Positions 13,865 to 25,809 of a stretch of DNA of 64,000 bases are shown here, one piece after another. Position 1 is the stretch's first letter; each line of letters begins with the position of its first letter. The translations under genes were made by a program, and so were the position numbers. The stretch comes from Cichorium intybus (lineage: Eukaryota > Streptophyta > Magnoliopsida > Asterales > Asteraceae): contig CM042015.1 in NCBI GenBank assembly GCA_023525715.1, positions 86,704,250-86,768,249 of the forward strand, given 5' to 3'. The notes below the pieces were generated by a model. That model saw nothing but the letters and a program-made list of their open reading frames with translations. It did no database searches and was not told the origin of the DNA.

Positions 13865-14425
13865 TCGTAACAAAATTCCGTTGCTAAATTTCTATAAAAA
13901 CAACTTCCATAGCTAAATATCTATGGAAATAAAGGACGTAGCAAAATCCGTAACAAGGGTACCAACGGATATTGATTCCATTGCAAAACAACTACGGACC
14001 ACAATTCCGTAGAACATTTTCGTAGCTAAGTATTTACGGAAATTCATTTTATAGCAAATCAACTATGGAAATTAATTTCGTAGCAAAATTCCGTAGCAAA
14101 ATAACAACGAATTATAATTCTGTAGCAAAATAACCACGTATTGTATTTCCGTAGCTATTTTCGTAGCAAAATAACCACGGATTGTATTTTCGTAGATATT
14201 TTCGTAGCTAAATAGCAACGAAAATCCAGTCCATAGCAAAATCGGTAGCAATATAGCAACGAAATTTGATTTCGTGACAAAAACCGTAGTTATTCTTGTG
14301 TTCGCTACGGAATTTTCCTTTCGTGGCAAATGTCGTAGTAAATTTGCTATGGAAAGTCATTCTGTAGCATAAACCGTAGCAATTTGGCTACGGAAAGGTC
14401 TTCCGTAGCACATTTCCGTTGCTAT
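13865..14425. repeat. Right subterminal repeats of the 9-kb CACTA element
   Basis: Units such as TTTCGTAGCAAAATAACCAC and TACGGAAATTC repeat about every 20-25 bp. They mirror the left-end array in inverse orientation and support the element's boundaries. Confidence 0.8.
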
Positions 14426-16326
14426 TTGGCTGTTTTCTTGTAGTGTGAAGAAGTTATAAGAGTTCAAATTGGACAGAAAAAAATGAAAATTGGACAAAAT
14501 GAGTCAGCGGGGTGAGTCAACCAGTAGATGAGGACACTCTTGTCTTATGTTGGCACATGAGGGGTCCCAAGATCTGAAATTTTGATATATGGTGCATTTG
14601 GTTCCAAGCTATGTGTGGATATATGGCTTGCACTACTTGAACTTCGTTGACTCCCGATTTTAAACCTTTTTTGAATAGTTTTGATGATACATACTCCAAA
14701 ATCTCTATAGAACTAAAGTGTGTTCTTGGTTAACCTAGTGTGAAGTCGATTTCTAAGAAGAATCAAAGGGAAAACAAAGCGCTTTTTCATCCAACCTAAG
14801 AAATCAAGGTAAGACACTAGGTTAATTCTTTTGTATCGATTTAATTTGGGAATTTTGGAATGAACCCATGAACCTAATTTGAAGGGTTGGATCATTTGGT
14901 AAATTTATGTTTAGATTATCATTACATAAGTATGGTTATTGGCTTATTTACTAATATTAACATATAACTTGTCAATATTAGCACATATTAAGTAGAGTGC
15001 AAGTACTTAATGCATGACATGAAAACTACAACTTGCTTGATCATGGATTATGAAGTTTGAAGTACGGTTATGGAATAATTATGATGTTATTAGTCAAGAT
15101 TAGCATGTTATTTATATAAATGAGTACTCTTAGATAAATATACAAGCATGTAATGCATAACATGAAATATACGACTTACAAGTTTTGAATATACAGACTT
15201 GGAAACATTATTATGGAATAATTAACATGCCATTAATGAAATATTAGCATGGTCGCTCGTGGAAATTACTTGTATTAGAAAAAGTACAAGAATTTATGCT
15301 TAGATTAAAATTGTACATCATAGATGCAATTGTGTTATGGAACTATAAAATATTTTATGGAGTAGTTCATGGACATGGAACAACAATGTTAAGATGGTAC
15401 ATGAATGTTGAAATATAATTATTCTTGACTTGTATTTCGAATAAAGAATATTGAATAGATATTGGCATATTAAATTGGCTCATGAACTTATGAAAGGTAT
15501 CATATGTGTTAGTCAAGTGATATTTGCTCATTAATAGTATGGAATAACATCAAATATGATGAAAAGAGTTTGGAAATTGGTTAAGTGAACAAGTAAAGGC
15601 TTGGTATATAGATAAAGTGTATGCATTGGAATCATGTACAAGGAAAAATGGAGTTATAATGCTACTGCTAATTACCAACCTTTTTATGAATCAATCTTAT
15701 ACAATTGAGGTATACTTGGAAATAAACAAGGGAAAAGAACTAGTGGAATAGTATAGCTAGACATATCTAGCTACTAAGGTGAATACATATAGAGGTTTTA
15801 ACTTGGGTAAATGCCACAAATGATTTATATTCATTACAATTATTTTGTAGTGAAATGTATTCTATATGATGTATAATGCTTTATGAATTTGCATAGTTAC
15901 AAGAGACTTTATATGATAAATTGTGCATGACTCATAATATTGCATGGTGAATGTGTAGTATGATTACATTTGGAAAGAGTGCTAATAATATGGTTATACA
16001 TACATCATATGTGGTTGCATAGAGTCAAATAAATGGTATAGACCGAAGATCCCTCTACTTAGGGATGAGATAAAGGTCCTACTAATTTGGGATAAGCAAG
16101 GTAAAGATCCAACATATATGGGATAAATAAAGGTCCTACTAATAGGGACAAGAGTCGTTTCCTCCAATTAGGAACAAGATTACCAAGTGACGATTGTTTG
16201 ACTATATGCATTATATTGAATGTGTATATTAGTAAGAAAGTATGTTTATATAAAGTATGTTAAAAGTTGGTTAAAGGTTTTAAAGTTGAAATTTTGTTAA
16301 ATGTTTGACAAATCGATTGTGTCTAA

Positions 16327-16330
<4 letters not shown>

Positions 16331-16395
<65 letters not shown>
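16331..16395. repeat. (TA)n microsatellite followed by (GAT)n
   Basis: A TA run of about 65 bp is followed by five ATG/GAT units. Confidence 0.95.
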
Positions 16396-16399
<4 letters not shown>

Positions 16400-16565
16400 A
16401 TGATGATGATGAGACTAAAGTCTTACGTATTCGTTGGCTTATGGCATGTACTCCGGTTACCAAAGACAGGTAGGGGTGACATAGATCACTAGCATGGAAT
16501 TTTTTGATAATATAATAAGGACTTTGGAGTCTTATATGTGGAAATAATTATACTAGCTTCTTTTG

Positions 16566-16567
<2 letters not shown>

Positions 16568-16626
<59 letters not shown>

Positions 16627-16634
16627 CTTATGAA

Positions 16635-16709
<75 letters not shown>
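16568..16709. repeat. Two (TA)n tracts, each followed by ACTTATGAATGC
   Basis: A TA run of about 58 bp, then ACTTATGAATGC, then a TA run of about 70 bp, then ACTTATGAATGC again. The block looks like a tandem duplication of microsatellite plus flank. Confidence 0.9.
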
Positions 16710-17421
16710 CTTATGAATGCTTTCCTATAGTACTTGTGTATTAAGATGTAAACCCCAAGAAATTATGAACTTATTTTTTCAAAAAAAACATAATTTGGGA
16801 CCAATTCATGCTATTATGAAATGTTTTTGAAAACAAACATGAATAAATATTGGTTTAAAATGATAAGAAATTTAGGGTGTTAGAAATTAGAATCTAAGTC
16901 ATATATCCAATTTAGAGGAGGTTAAGTTAGTTGGGATCCTTGTTAAGAAGGGTCGTGATGAGTCATGAATGTAGCTTATGTTGCATTTCATATCCGTTGC
17001 ATCTGATTGGATAACATGGCATTTCATTTACATTATGAGTATATTGCTTCTACTTAATGTGATATTGATGAGTTGAGATATTCTTATGAGATATTATCAT
17101 TGTTACTCACTAAGCTATATGCTTACATTTAATATGTTGAATTTTGTTTCGGGAATTGGGTTTGGTATGAAGAGAAAGATGCCAACTTAGACCAAGATTA
17201 GAAGTTTTAATAGAATTTTTAGCTTGTATGATCATGTTGGAAACTTGGCTCATGCTTGTATAGTTGTATCCATGTTTGTTGCATATATGTGTTGAGCGTC
17301 TGGTACAAATTTGCCGTCCCCTTTGAGATAAAGTTACACTTACTAGAGAAAGATTTGCTACACCGTGTAAACCTTTTAAAAGAACTATGTTACATGTATT
17401 TTTTAGTATTGGGGTGTTACA

Positions 17422-19050
17422 GGGTCCATGCAAGAGATAAATGGAGACTTGACCCACATAGATGAACTCAAACTCAAAACTCACAAAACCACATTGGAAA
17501 AGCAAATCTACTCTTTATGTCAACTTTTTGCTCAACTGATTCATGTGAAGCACTTAAGAAGTACATTCAAGTTTTCTCATCTATGTTTTTGATTTATTAG
17601 ATTGGTAATTATTAACTAGAACCTTCTATATTGACAACATATGCTTTATTAGATAGCCTTTAGTTTTAATTGTAGTTTGTTGTTGCTGAAGTTTGGAACT
17701 AATACCAAGACCTAGCAGCCATATAGAAAAGATAATGACCGACAACTTTAAACATTTAGAATACATGGTTTGGTTGTTCAGGGGATTATAAAAAAAATCT
17801 TTCATGCTTCATGTTTCAGAGTAACTAACAATGGTTTCAACTACAAGACTTTGGCATTGGAATTACAATGAAGTGTAGAACCATATGGTAGTGATAGAAT
17901 GAAGTGTAAAAATAGTATGCACAACCTCGGTATTCTACATATACATTAAAGAACATGGATTATAGATGTTTCTACATTGACTAAGTTCAAGATGTAGCCA
18001 CTTTCTTTTGAATTTGATTTAGGTTTCCATATTGATCTTGATGTTTTCTCATTCTAGATATTTTACATCATAGAGTTTTGTATTAAAAGTTTAATCTTTA
18101 AGTTTGTTTTTATGTTTACTTGTCATCAACTTTTATGATCACGAGTTACAGATTTTATAAATTTCATAAGTAATAAATTCATTGTGGGTATTAAGTTTTA
18201 CATTATCTATTTTTGGATGACATTTTCAAGTTTTAGTTTCTTTAGATACGTGTTTTCTAAATAAAAATATGTTTTTTCATTTTGATTTTATAAATCTATG
18301 TTGTATATGCTTCAACACAAATATAGGAGCATAATTAAACCTTTTCACATAAAGCATGAAAAACCAATGGACCAATCTATGTCGTCTTCCAAGGAATCTT
18401 GGACATTTTCAAAATCTATGTTGACTTTTTTCGGTGCCACATTGATATTTTGGGATCGAAGATTGCTAGAAGATTCAATAATGTATTTTCAAACTTTGTA
18501 ATCTTTAACTCTATTTGTGTCAACTTTTGACCCACCTTCATGACAGTGAATAACATAAATAACTTTAACCAAAGCTTCTTTGGTTCATTTAAAAACCTCC
18601 AATCCCACTCCAAAAGCAAAGCCACGTTTAACGAAAAAGGCTTCCAGCCTATAAACCATGCAACTTCATTTTAGACGCCATAATTTCCATCTATTTAACC
18701 CAACTAATTTTCGTTTCACTAATATGACCTCCCTAAAAGAAACTAGCACGATAAAATATAAGAATATTGAGAACTAAAGAATGTCTATCAATTTTGGTGG
18801 CCACCAAGTATGTTATAACGATAAATCCACTACACAACATTCCAAGAAAAGTTATGGGATTGATAGACTTAGTTGATGTTTGTTTGTGATTTAACAAGTT
18901 GAATGAGTTGAGAGTCATATTCGATCTGAGATACTAAGTTATTTGTTTAAAACTTACAGTAAGTTAAGACTTAGTCGTAAACTATGTACTGCTTTTTTCA
19001 CATTAACCCCCTTTTTACTCGTAATAACTTTATCCTTCCATAGTTTTTTT
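17422..19050. other. No gene seen
   Basis: AT-rich sequence. Open frames at 18298-18501 (+) and 18416-18625 (-) overlap on opposite strands and have no recognisable motif. No terminal repeats were identified. Confidence 0.45.
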
Positions 19051-19260
19051 TAGGGCTGAGCACGATGCAGATTGCTGCGGTTATTGGTCAAAATCAAACC
19101 CTACACCGTAAATGCGGTTTTTCCTAAAAAACACAGGGTGCTCTTTAGAGTGTGGTGCGGTTTACAATTCTTTTAGGCGGTTCGGTTTTATGCAGTTCCA
19201 ATGCGGTCTTTAACCATGTGCCTTTGGTGCGGTTTTTTCCTACGGTTTTAAACCACAATT
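19051..19260. mobile_element. Possible left end of a hAT-type element
   Basis: It starts TAGGGCTGAGCACG after a T run and then carries repeated TGCGGTTT and GTGCGGTT phrases, a pattern seen at the ends of some plant hAT elements. Similar TTGCGGTTCAG and GTGGTGC phrases occur at 23290-23325, possibly the other side after nested insertions. No matching right terminus or target duplication was found. Confidence 0.3.
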
Positions 19261-19519
19261 AAATATTTCAAATTTTACATAACTTGTTCGGGCATTTTTT
19301 ACGATTTTAAGAGATCAAGTACAATTAGTCTATTAGTTGTAATAATAAAACACTACCAAACCATTAGGTTAAGTACTATTAGTCGACAATGGTCCGTTTA
19401 GCGTTACCCTAAGGAAAAAATTAGAAAATTGAACTATACCGCTTCCATGTTCGGTAGGCTATTAGTCTAACATTTATTTTAATAAATAATATATTAATAA
19501 CTAAGCTATAACTATTATA

Positions 19520-21772
19520 TATAAAATCCTGAAATCGGGGCAAAAAGTTTAAGGATTTAAAGATAAGATAAATATAAATAACCATAATAATTAATAAAAA
19601 GAATAAAATGAGAAGTTATAATCTAGCGAGGATATGTGTTCTAGGGCAAATATTAGGGGTAAAAATGGAAATTACCATGGGGTTTCTAGAAGGACTTTAT
19701 TGCAAACTAGAACTCTTATGGGGTGGGGAGGGGTCTCATTGCAAATAAGAAAGTTTTAGTTGTGCTGGAGGGACTACTTTGCAATTATGTGAAACTAGAG
19801 GCTTTAGTTGGGGGAAAACCCCCATTACTCTTCACAATCACGATTTTGGAGAGGGAGAAGGAGGAGGGAAGCAATTTTCAAGGAGATTCAAGTGGGGAAG
19901 CTCAATTCTATCAAGATCTAAGTGATTTGTATCAATCCTTTGAAGATCTAAGGTAAGGAATCAAACCTTCTTGTTAGAAACCCACTTTTGGGGTAAATTT
20001 GGGTATGAAATTTGAATTCAAGGATGGGGGAGATGAAATCTATGATCTCAAGGGTTTATTCAATGAATTCTAGTAGTTATCCTTCCATATTTTGATTAGT
20101 AAATGCTTGGAGAACCATTGTGGATGATAGTGGATTCATATGAACCCTAATTTTTGGGAAAAAACCCATTTATGGGTAAATCCTTGGTGATTGGGTCAAC
20201 TATTATCCTCCAATGTGTTTCTATGATGAGTTGAATGATTCCTTATGATTCCAAGTCTTTGGAGGAAGGAAATCTCTTAGTTAATTATCAATTAGAAGAA
20301 TGGAAGTGGAGATTTCATGGTTGAAGGCTATGGAGTAGTGTTTAAGTCATAACTTTGATTGATTCAATTGAGATGATATTGGATGGATTAAATGAGTATA
20401 ATCATGTATAATTTGGGTTAGAATTATGTCCTTTTGATGTATATGGGTTTGGTGAAGTATTAGAACTTGAGTTGGGTCAAAAAGGGGTGAAAAGGACCAA
20501 AAATCGGAGTTACAGCAGGTCTACACCACCCGTGGGCTACACGCCCCGTGTAGGAGGTATGGGGCTTCGGTTTGGGTTTTGCCTTGAACGCTACACGACC
20601 CGTGTAGGGCTACATGCCCCGTGTAGCTGGGTCTGGCCAATTTTTCAGTTTTTAGACTTTGAGCCTTATGGTTTGGGCCTTGGGTTCTAAGGTTCAAGCC
20701 CACTTCTAGACAATGTTTAACTAAGATTTACTCCTATTTAGTGAAGTTTAATTAGTATTAGAACTATTAGTAATGATGGAAATTATCTCTTGTAGGAGAG
20801 GAGTAATTGAAGTGGAAGCAAGGAAGTAGCACCCTTCTTGGAAGTTAAGGAAGGTGAGTTACCGGGAGTACACATCCCTCTTCTAAACTCTTGTATGTGT
20901 TTTATTCATTTATCATGCATACTTCATATGTGCTACTTGTTGCATAAATCTTATGTGTGCATGGCATTAAAAGAGTCATTTCAAATATGTTTCCAAATAA
21001 AAGTATTATTGTAGTTTTGAAAGATGTTTTGAGCATTCCTTTGTGCATTGCATTACATATAGGATGGGGGTTGACCATGAGATGCCTTGAGTACGAGTTT
21101 GACCCTTTTCTCAACTAAAGAGGGCGAGTATGAGTTTGACCATTTTCTCAACTAAAGAGGGCGAGGAGTGATTGTTCCCGACAAAAGGGAACCGCATGAG
21201 GGAGTTGCTACCCCTCATGAGGCTAGTGTGATGGCCACTAGTCTTAGTTTAACTCATACGGGGATCAAGTATTATGCTTTGTGCGTTTACTTGTGAACTT
21301 AGGTGAGTGCCATTGAGGTGAGATGAACTTTTATGAGTTGGACTTGGGTTGGGATAGTTGCATTTTTATGTTGAGAAATCATTATGATGTTTTATTACCA
21401 AATTTTGAGTGTGTAAAGAAACTATTTTTGGAGGTTGTCTCGAGTGTTAAGGTTATCCTTCCACTCCTAGTGGGATAGCCTCGGGTAACTCACTAGGCAT
21501 TTTCAATTGCCTAACTGTTTTGATGTGTACTCAGGTTAATGATAGGAGCTTGAGGCGAGGCGAGGACTTTTAGAAGACCACGGTGTGTGTGTGTGGCCAT
21601 TTGAACCATGTTATGTTACTTGAATTATGACATTTCCTCGCTATACGTTTTGTTAAGCTTTTTAATGATGTTTTGGGATCTATTTTCCGCAAATGATGAT
21701 TAAATATTTATCAAATGTTCAAAATGTGATAAATAATGTTTTTATAATAATACCCTAGCGAGGGGTGTCACA
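19520..21772 (+). mobile_element. Gypsy-type LTR, probably solo
   Basis: It ends CCTAGCGAGGGGTGTCACA. It shares ordered landmarks with the LTR at 40125-43335: GTGCATTGCATT followed by AGGATGGG, a GTTGCAT box, AACTCACTAG(G/A)CATTT(T/C)C and TGTACTCAGGTT. The two are diverged members of one family. A leader-like GA-rich region ends in AAGATCTAAGGTAAGGAATC near 19955. No primer binding site or gag follows the right end. The left end (TATAAAATCC) is decayed and the target duplication is not visible. Confidence 0.6.
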
Positions 21773-23262
21773 AGATATATCCTAAATAAATCACAAATAT
21801 CATATATACCCAATGAAATTTCTAAATTTCACATAATGCCCATTATAAACTTCTAAAATATCTAATTTGCCTAAATCCTATTTTTAATATTGTATAATTA
21901 TTTGTATATTCAATATTATTTACTTAAAACCACTTAAAAACAATGTTTATTGACTAATATACCCTTTACATAACCTCATCAAAAAACATAAAATATAATC
22001 ACGAACTGATCGTCGAAGGCTGGAAGGAATAAACATAATTGAGCAAGGGACGTCTAGAAGAGCGCCATTTTCGCTATATTCTCCACCAAATCAGCCATTA
22101 TTGCTGCTCTACCAAGTCCGGCGACTTCATCATCTTCATTAGGATCAGGTAATCGCTTGCTTTTCTGTTGTGTGTGTACACATCAAGCTCTTGGTCGAAT
22201 TCTATATACTTCATCATCATCTTCATTAGGAATAATCTTCATTAGATTCAGATAATTGATTGCTTTTCGGTTGTGTGTACACAACAAGTTCTTGGTCAAC
22301 ATATATATACTTCATCACTATCATCTTCATTAGGAACTTAATCATGTTCATTGAACAAATTCTTGTGATTGCTCGGTAGTTTCTGATTGATTGGTTGATT
22401 GTGATTGCTTGGTAGAATTCTTGAGATTTCTTAATCAAAAATATGTGATTGCTTCTTGTGATAAGTGATAGAATTGTTGTGATTACTTGGTGGTTTTTAT
22501 GATTGTTTGATCAAATTCTTGATGTTTAACACTTGAAAAAACTGAAAGATTTTCAGATTTTCAAAATCCATATGAAGATCATAAAGCAATTCAACTCATG
22601 TAACATATATGGTTGAAGTAAAAAATAAAAAGCGGCATTTTGAAGACATGGAGATTTACATGGAAATAGAGAGTACTCTTAGCAAGTTAATTGCTGCAAA
22701 AGATAAGATTCACCTATATGAAGGTTTGTGTTGTTCATTCAAATTCTATTATCATTTACTGGTACATTTTTTAGTATAATAAAATTGTTGGGTGTAATGT
22801 GGTATACTTGTATTGATTAGAGATAAAGAAAATCTAGATAAGTGGACAAAGAACATCTCTAGAAGATCTTTAGTGACCATGAAAAGTTAAAAATGAGACT
22901 TGAAAGTGAAAATAAGAACTTGAACTTTAGGTTGAAGAACTGCAGAAGCGTGAGAACATCTCCAGAAGATCTTTAGTGCATGAGAATATCTTTAAATGTT
23001 ATTAAAAAGTTGATTAAAAACAATTTTGGTAAATCTGATATTTAAGGGTATATTCGATATTTTAAGCTTAGCTTTATAATAAGGGTATAATAGTCAATTG
23101 ATAAAATAATGATTTAAAATGATTATAAAATGTTAAAAAAAGATTTTTAGACAAATATGATATTTAGGAAGCTTATAAAGGATATATATGCGATATTTAG
23201 AAATTAGGATGAGTAAATATGATATTTTTTGATTTATTTAGGGTATATATGAAATTCTCTCT
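21773..23262. mobile_element. Second MULE-like element of the same family
   Basis: The left end (TATATCCTAAATAAATCA) and the inverse of the right end near 23262 (TATACCCTAAATAAATCA) match, and similarity continues inward for about 130 bp. The right end (inverse GAATTTCATATATACCC) matches the termini of the element at 10475-13836. The interior carries a GC-richer, gene-like patch around 22000-22310. The outermost left bases seem to be missing where the LTR ending at 21772 abuts, so the left TIR is truncated. Confidence 0.5.
22127..22320. repeat. Diverged tandem repeat of about 100 bp
   Basis: The ordered blocks CATCTTCATTAGGA, then ATTGCTTTTCGGTTGTGTGT or its variant, then ACAAGTTCTTGGTC, occur twice (about 22127-22210 and 22211-22310). 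A third partial CATCTTCATTAGGA lies at about 22321. They look like a duplicated exon or leader in the MULE-like element. Confidence 0.65.
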
Positions 23263-23800
23263 TTATTTAATATATTATAAGCAGTGCAGCGTAGTTTGCG
23301 GTTCAGTTTTACCATGTGGTGCATATGTTTCCAACGAGATTCACTATATTGATAATGATTTATTTATTTCGATATGGATTTACGACCTTTTGTGCGGTCA
23401 TAGTTTTCTTGAATGACAAATATTTTATTAAACTAGCAAAGTTTTAGAATAAAAGATGATCACAAAGCCAAAAAAATTAAGTGGCAATCTTATGAAATTA
23501 TGTACTTTTCTATGTTTGACCGTTTCTAAAACCATTTTATCCTAAAATCTGTAAATCCAAGCGGTTGTCATGATGACCACCTATATATATTTGTGTGATG
23601 AATTTGTTATTCAACTAGTAACAAATGTATTTAAATATTAGATAGGTCAGTCGTTCAAAATAAAATAAAAAACAACTTCAGAACAGAATTGACACAAATT
23701 CAAAACTCAAAGTTTTTGACCTTAAAGTGGGTTGTCGTTCAAAATTAAAAACAACTATATCAACTTGTTATGTTGAACTTCAATAGATTTTGTTTTATAA
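23263..23800. other. No gene seen
   Basis: AT-rich sequence. The GTGCGGTC and GTTTGCGGTTC phrases at 23285-23400 may belong to the possible hAT element noted at 19051. No coding sequence was identified. Confidence 0.4.
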
Positions 23801-24341
23801 CTAGTGGGGATGTTTGCGCATTGCACTGAGATTATTAGTCATATATTTTCTACACAAATTATGTAATTTCTCTTACAAAACGACCATTTAAATAATTTTG
23901 TTCTTATACTAGGACCATTGCTCTAATTTTGTATTACACAAGGACTAATCTGTGATTTCAGTAATAAACAGTGATCGTTTTTGTAATTTTGCTATTACAT
24001 GAACACTTTTTGTAATATCATTATTACATAAGGACCATTTCTGTAATTCTTTCTTACATAGGGACCGTTGTTGTAATTTTTTCTTACAAATGTAATTCCG
24101 TTATTATTATATGAGGATAATTTCTGTAATTTTTTCAAACATAAGGGTTATTGGATAAAACATAATTTTTATAAAGGACCATTTTTATAATTTTCTCAAA
24201 CATATATAGAGACTATTAGATAATTTTGGAGTGACTATTTCTATAAGTTTCTCCAAAATAGGGACTAAAAGTTAATATTAAGGGGAGAATTTCTCAAATA
24301 TAAGGGACTAAAAGTTAATTTTAAGGGGAGAATTTCTCAAA
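23801..24341 (-). mobile_element. Helitron-like 3' terminus and its tandem-repeat interior
   Basis: Read on the minus strand, the sequence ends GCGCAAACATCCCCACTAG followed by T, the CTAG|T form of a Helitron 3' end. To its right are about eight diverged units of the kind AGGACCATTTCTGTAATTTT (about 23880-24250). Two copies of a unit with TTAAGGGGAGAATTTCTCAA follow (24275-24340). The matching 5' end on the minus strand was not found, so the extent is uncertain. Confidence 0.4.
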
Positions 24342-25529
24342 TCTATATCTATATCTATATAACTCTTTCAATAGAAGTCATCCAAATGAATATAGTTCAA
24401 TATATGTCTCATTCTTGCATCATATTCATTTGAAACCTCCATAACCCTTCATCTTTCAACTAATTAATAGAAAGCACTCAAGAGTTTTTTTAACTTATAT
24501 CTTATAATTACTAAGTATTAAAACTAATGTGATATAACTTATTAGTATCAAATGAAAAGTAGTTGATTGATTTATTTTTTACTATAAAAGACGTCAATCA
24601 TTTGAGTAAAACACAAATACAAATCACATACAAAATGAGATAAAACCATTAGAAATAAGTATACAAAAGTTTTAAGATTTTGGTGTTGGTTTGAGTTTTT
24701 ATTTTTGCTATATTTCAAGTGATGTTACGATGTTAAAATTTTAAATTTGTAAGTTTGTTATTTATTATTAGAGTAACTTAATACTTTTCTCAAGTCTTAT
24801 GGATTAAAAAAAGCATACAACAATTATCGATGATGAAAACATGAGTGTAAGAAATAAATTAATTTCACAATGAGATTATTTTATTTTATTATATTTTACA
24901 CTTATTTTGAAACTCGAACTCAACTTATGTAATTAGTTGATGATTTGAATTTTTATTTGAGATTTTTGGTATTTTTATTTGATAAATTATAATAGTATAC
25001 ATCTTTATATAATAGAGGTTTTGATATTTTAATATCATGTGTTTTGTGTGTGAGTTCAAGATAAAGAGATTATACACTTTAATATCTATAATATTTTAAT
25101 AGTACTATGTGGTTTTTAAAAGTCTTCTATAAATTTTATTAATAACAATTAGTTTTAACATTAATTAACAATAAAAATAATTAATAGTACCATAAAATTA
25201 TAAATTGTATAACGTTACCTTTAAAAAATGGTTGATATATTAACGAATCGTTGTGTCAAAATCAAAAGAAGATCAAATAAGTAAATTCAAATTATTTAGT
25301 TATAACAATAATTAGAAGGAACATTAATCGAGAATTATATATAACATTTTCATGCATAAATCACGGGTAGATGTCATTGGATAATATTGTTCAAAGTAGT
25401 TGTAAGTTTATACATTAATTTAGTGTAAGAAATAGTATTTTATAACTAATGTCATGATATAATCATTATTATATTTGTTAGGATTTAATTATATAATTTA
25501 ACTTGTGTAACGCGCAGAGATTCGTTTAG
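24342..25529 (+). mobile_element. Helitron-like insertion with a reconstructible empty site
   Basis: The insertion starts TCTATATCTATATC, ends GCGCAGAGATTCGTTTAG, and lies between host A (24341) and T (25530), as Helitrons do. Removing it joins AATTTCTCAAA to TATAAGGATAATAAGAG. This restores the tandem unit seen just upstream (CTCAAATATAAGGGACTAAA, then TTAAGGGGAGAATTTCTC). The 3' end has TTAG in place of CTRR, probably by mutation, and the 3' hairpin is weak. At 1188 bp it has no Rep/helicase coding and is non-autonomous. Confidence 0.65.
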
Positions 25530-25809
25530 TATAAGGATAATAAGAGAAAACTTAATTTTAAGGGGAGAATTTCTCAAACATAAGAGAAGACTATGAGAGA
25601 AATTTATAAAAACCATTTTTGTAGTTGTTTTAAACATACGAACTAGTTGACAATTTTCTCGAATATAAAGATATAATTATATGTAAGTTGTTAATGTCGT
25701 GTTAACATCGCTAAATTAATATATCTATGCAATAATATTTTGTTTCATTCAAACAATTAGCAAACAATCATTTCAATATAATATTTATTTTAAACACGAA
25801 ATCCGGCAC

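Larger units (their letters stand above)
5467..14445. mobile_element. Large CACTA (En/Spm-type) element, about 9 kb
   Basis: The left end CACTATAAGAAAACAGC and the inverse of the right end (CACTACAAGAAAACAGC) match at 16 of 17 bases. Both ends carry hundreds of bases of the same subterminal unit, (A/T)CCGTAGCAAA or CCGTTGC, at 5490-6040 and 13865-14425. The unit is in opposite orientation at the two ends, as expected for CACTA elements. A decayed transposase-type gene lies at 6235-6876. A TNP2-type transposase was not recognised, so the element is probably non-autonomous. Flanking triplets TAT and TGA do not match. It carries a nested MULE-like element at 10475-13836. Confidence 0.85.
14446..17421 (+). 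mobile_element. Gypsy-type LTR segment (probably solo), left end unresolved
   Basis: The right end GTATTGGGGTGTTACA is the usual 3' end of plant gypsy LTRs. The motif TTACTCACTAAGCTATATGC at about 17102 matches the comparable position in the LTR at 35720-38084 (TTGCTCACTAAGCTT on the minus strand). Repeats of the kind GATAAAGGTCCTACTAAT occur at about 16040-16150. No primer binding site follows 17421, so it looks like a solo LTR. Its left part may lie before 5467, across the CACTA insertion. Confidence 0.5.
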
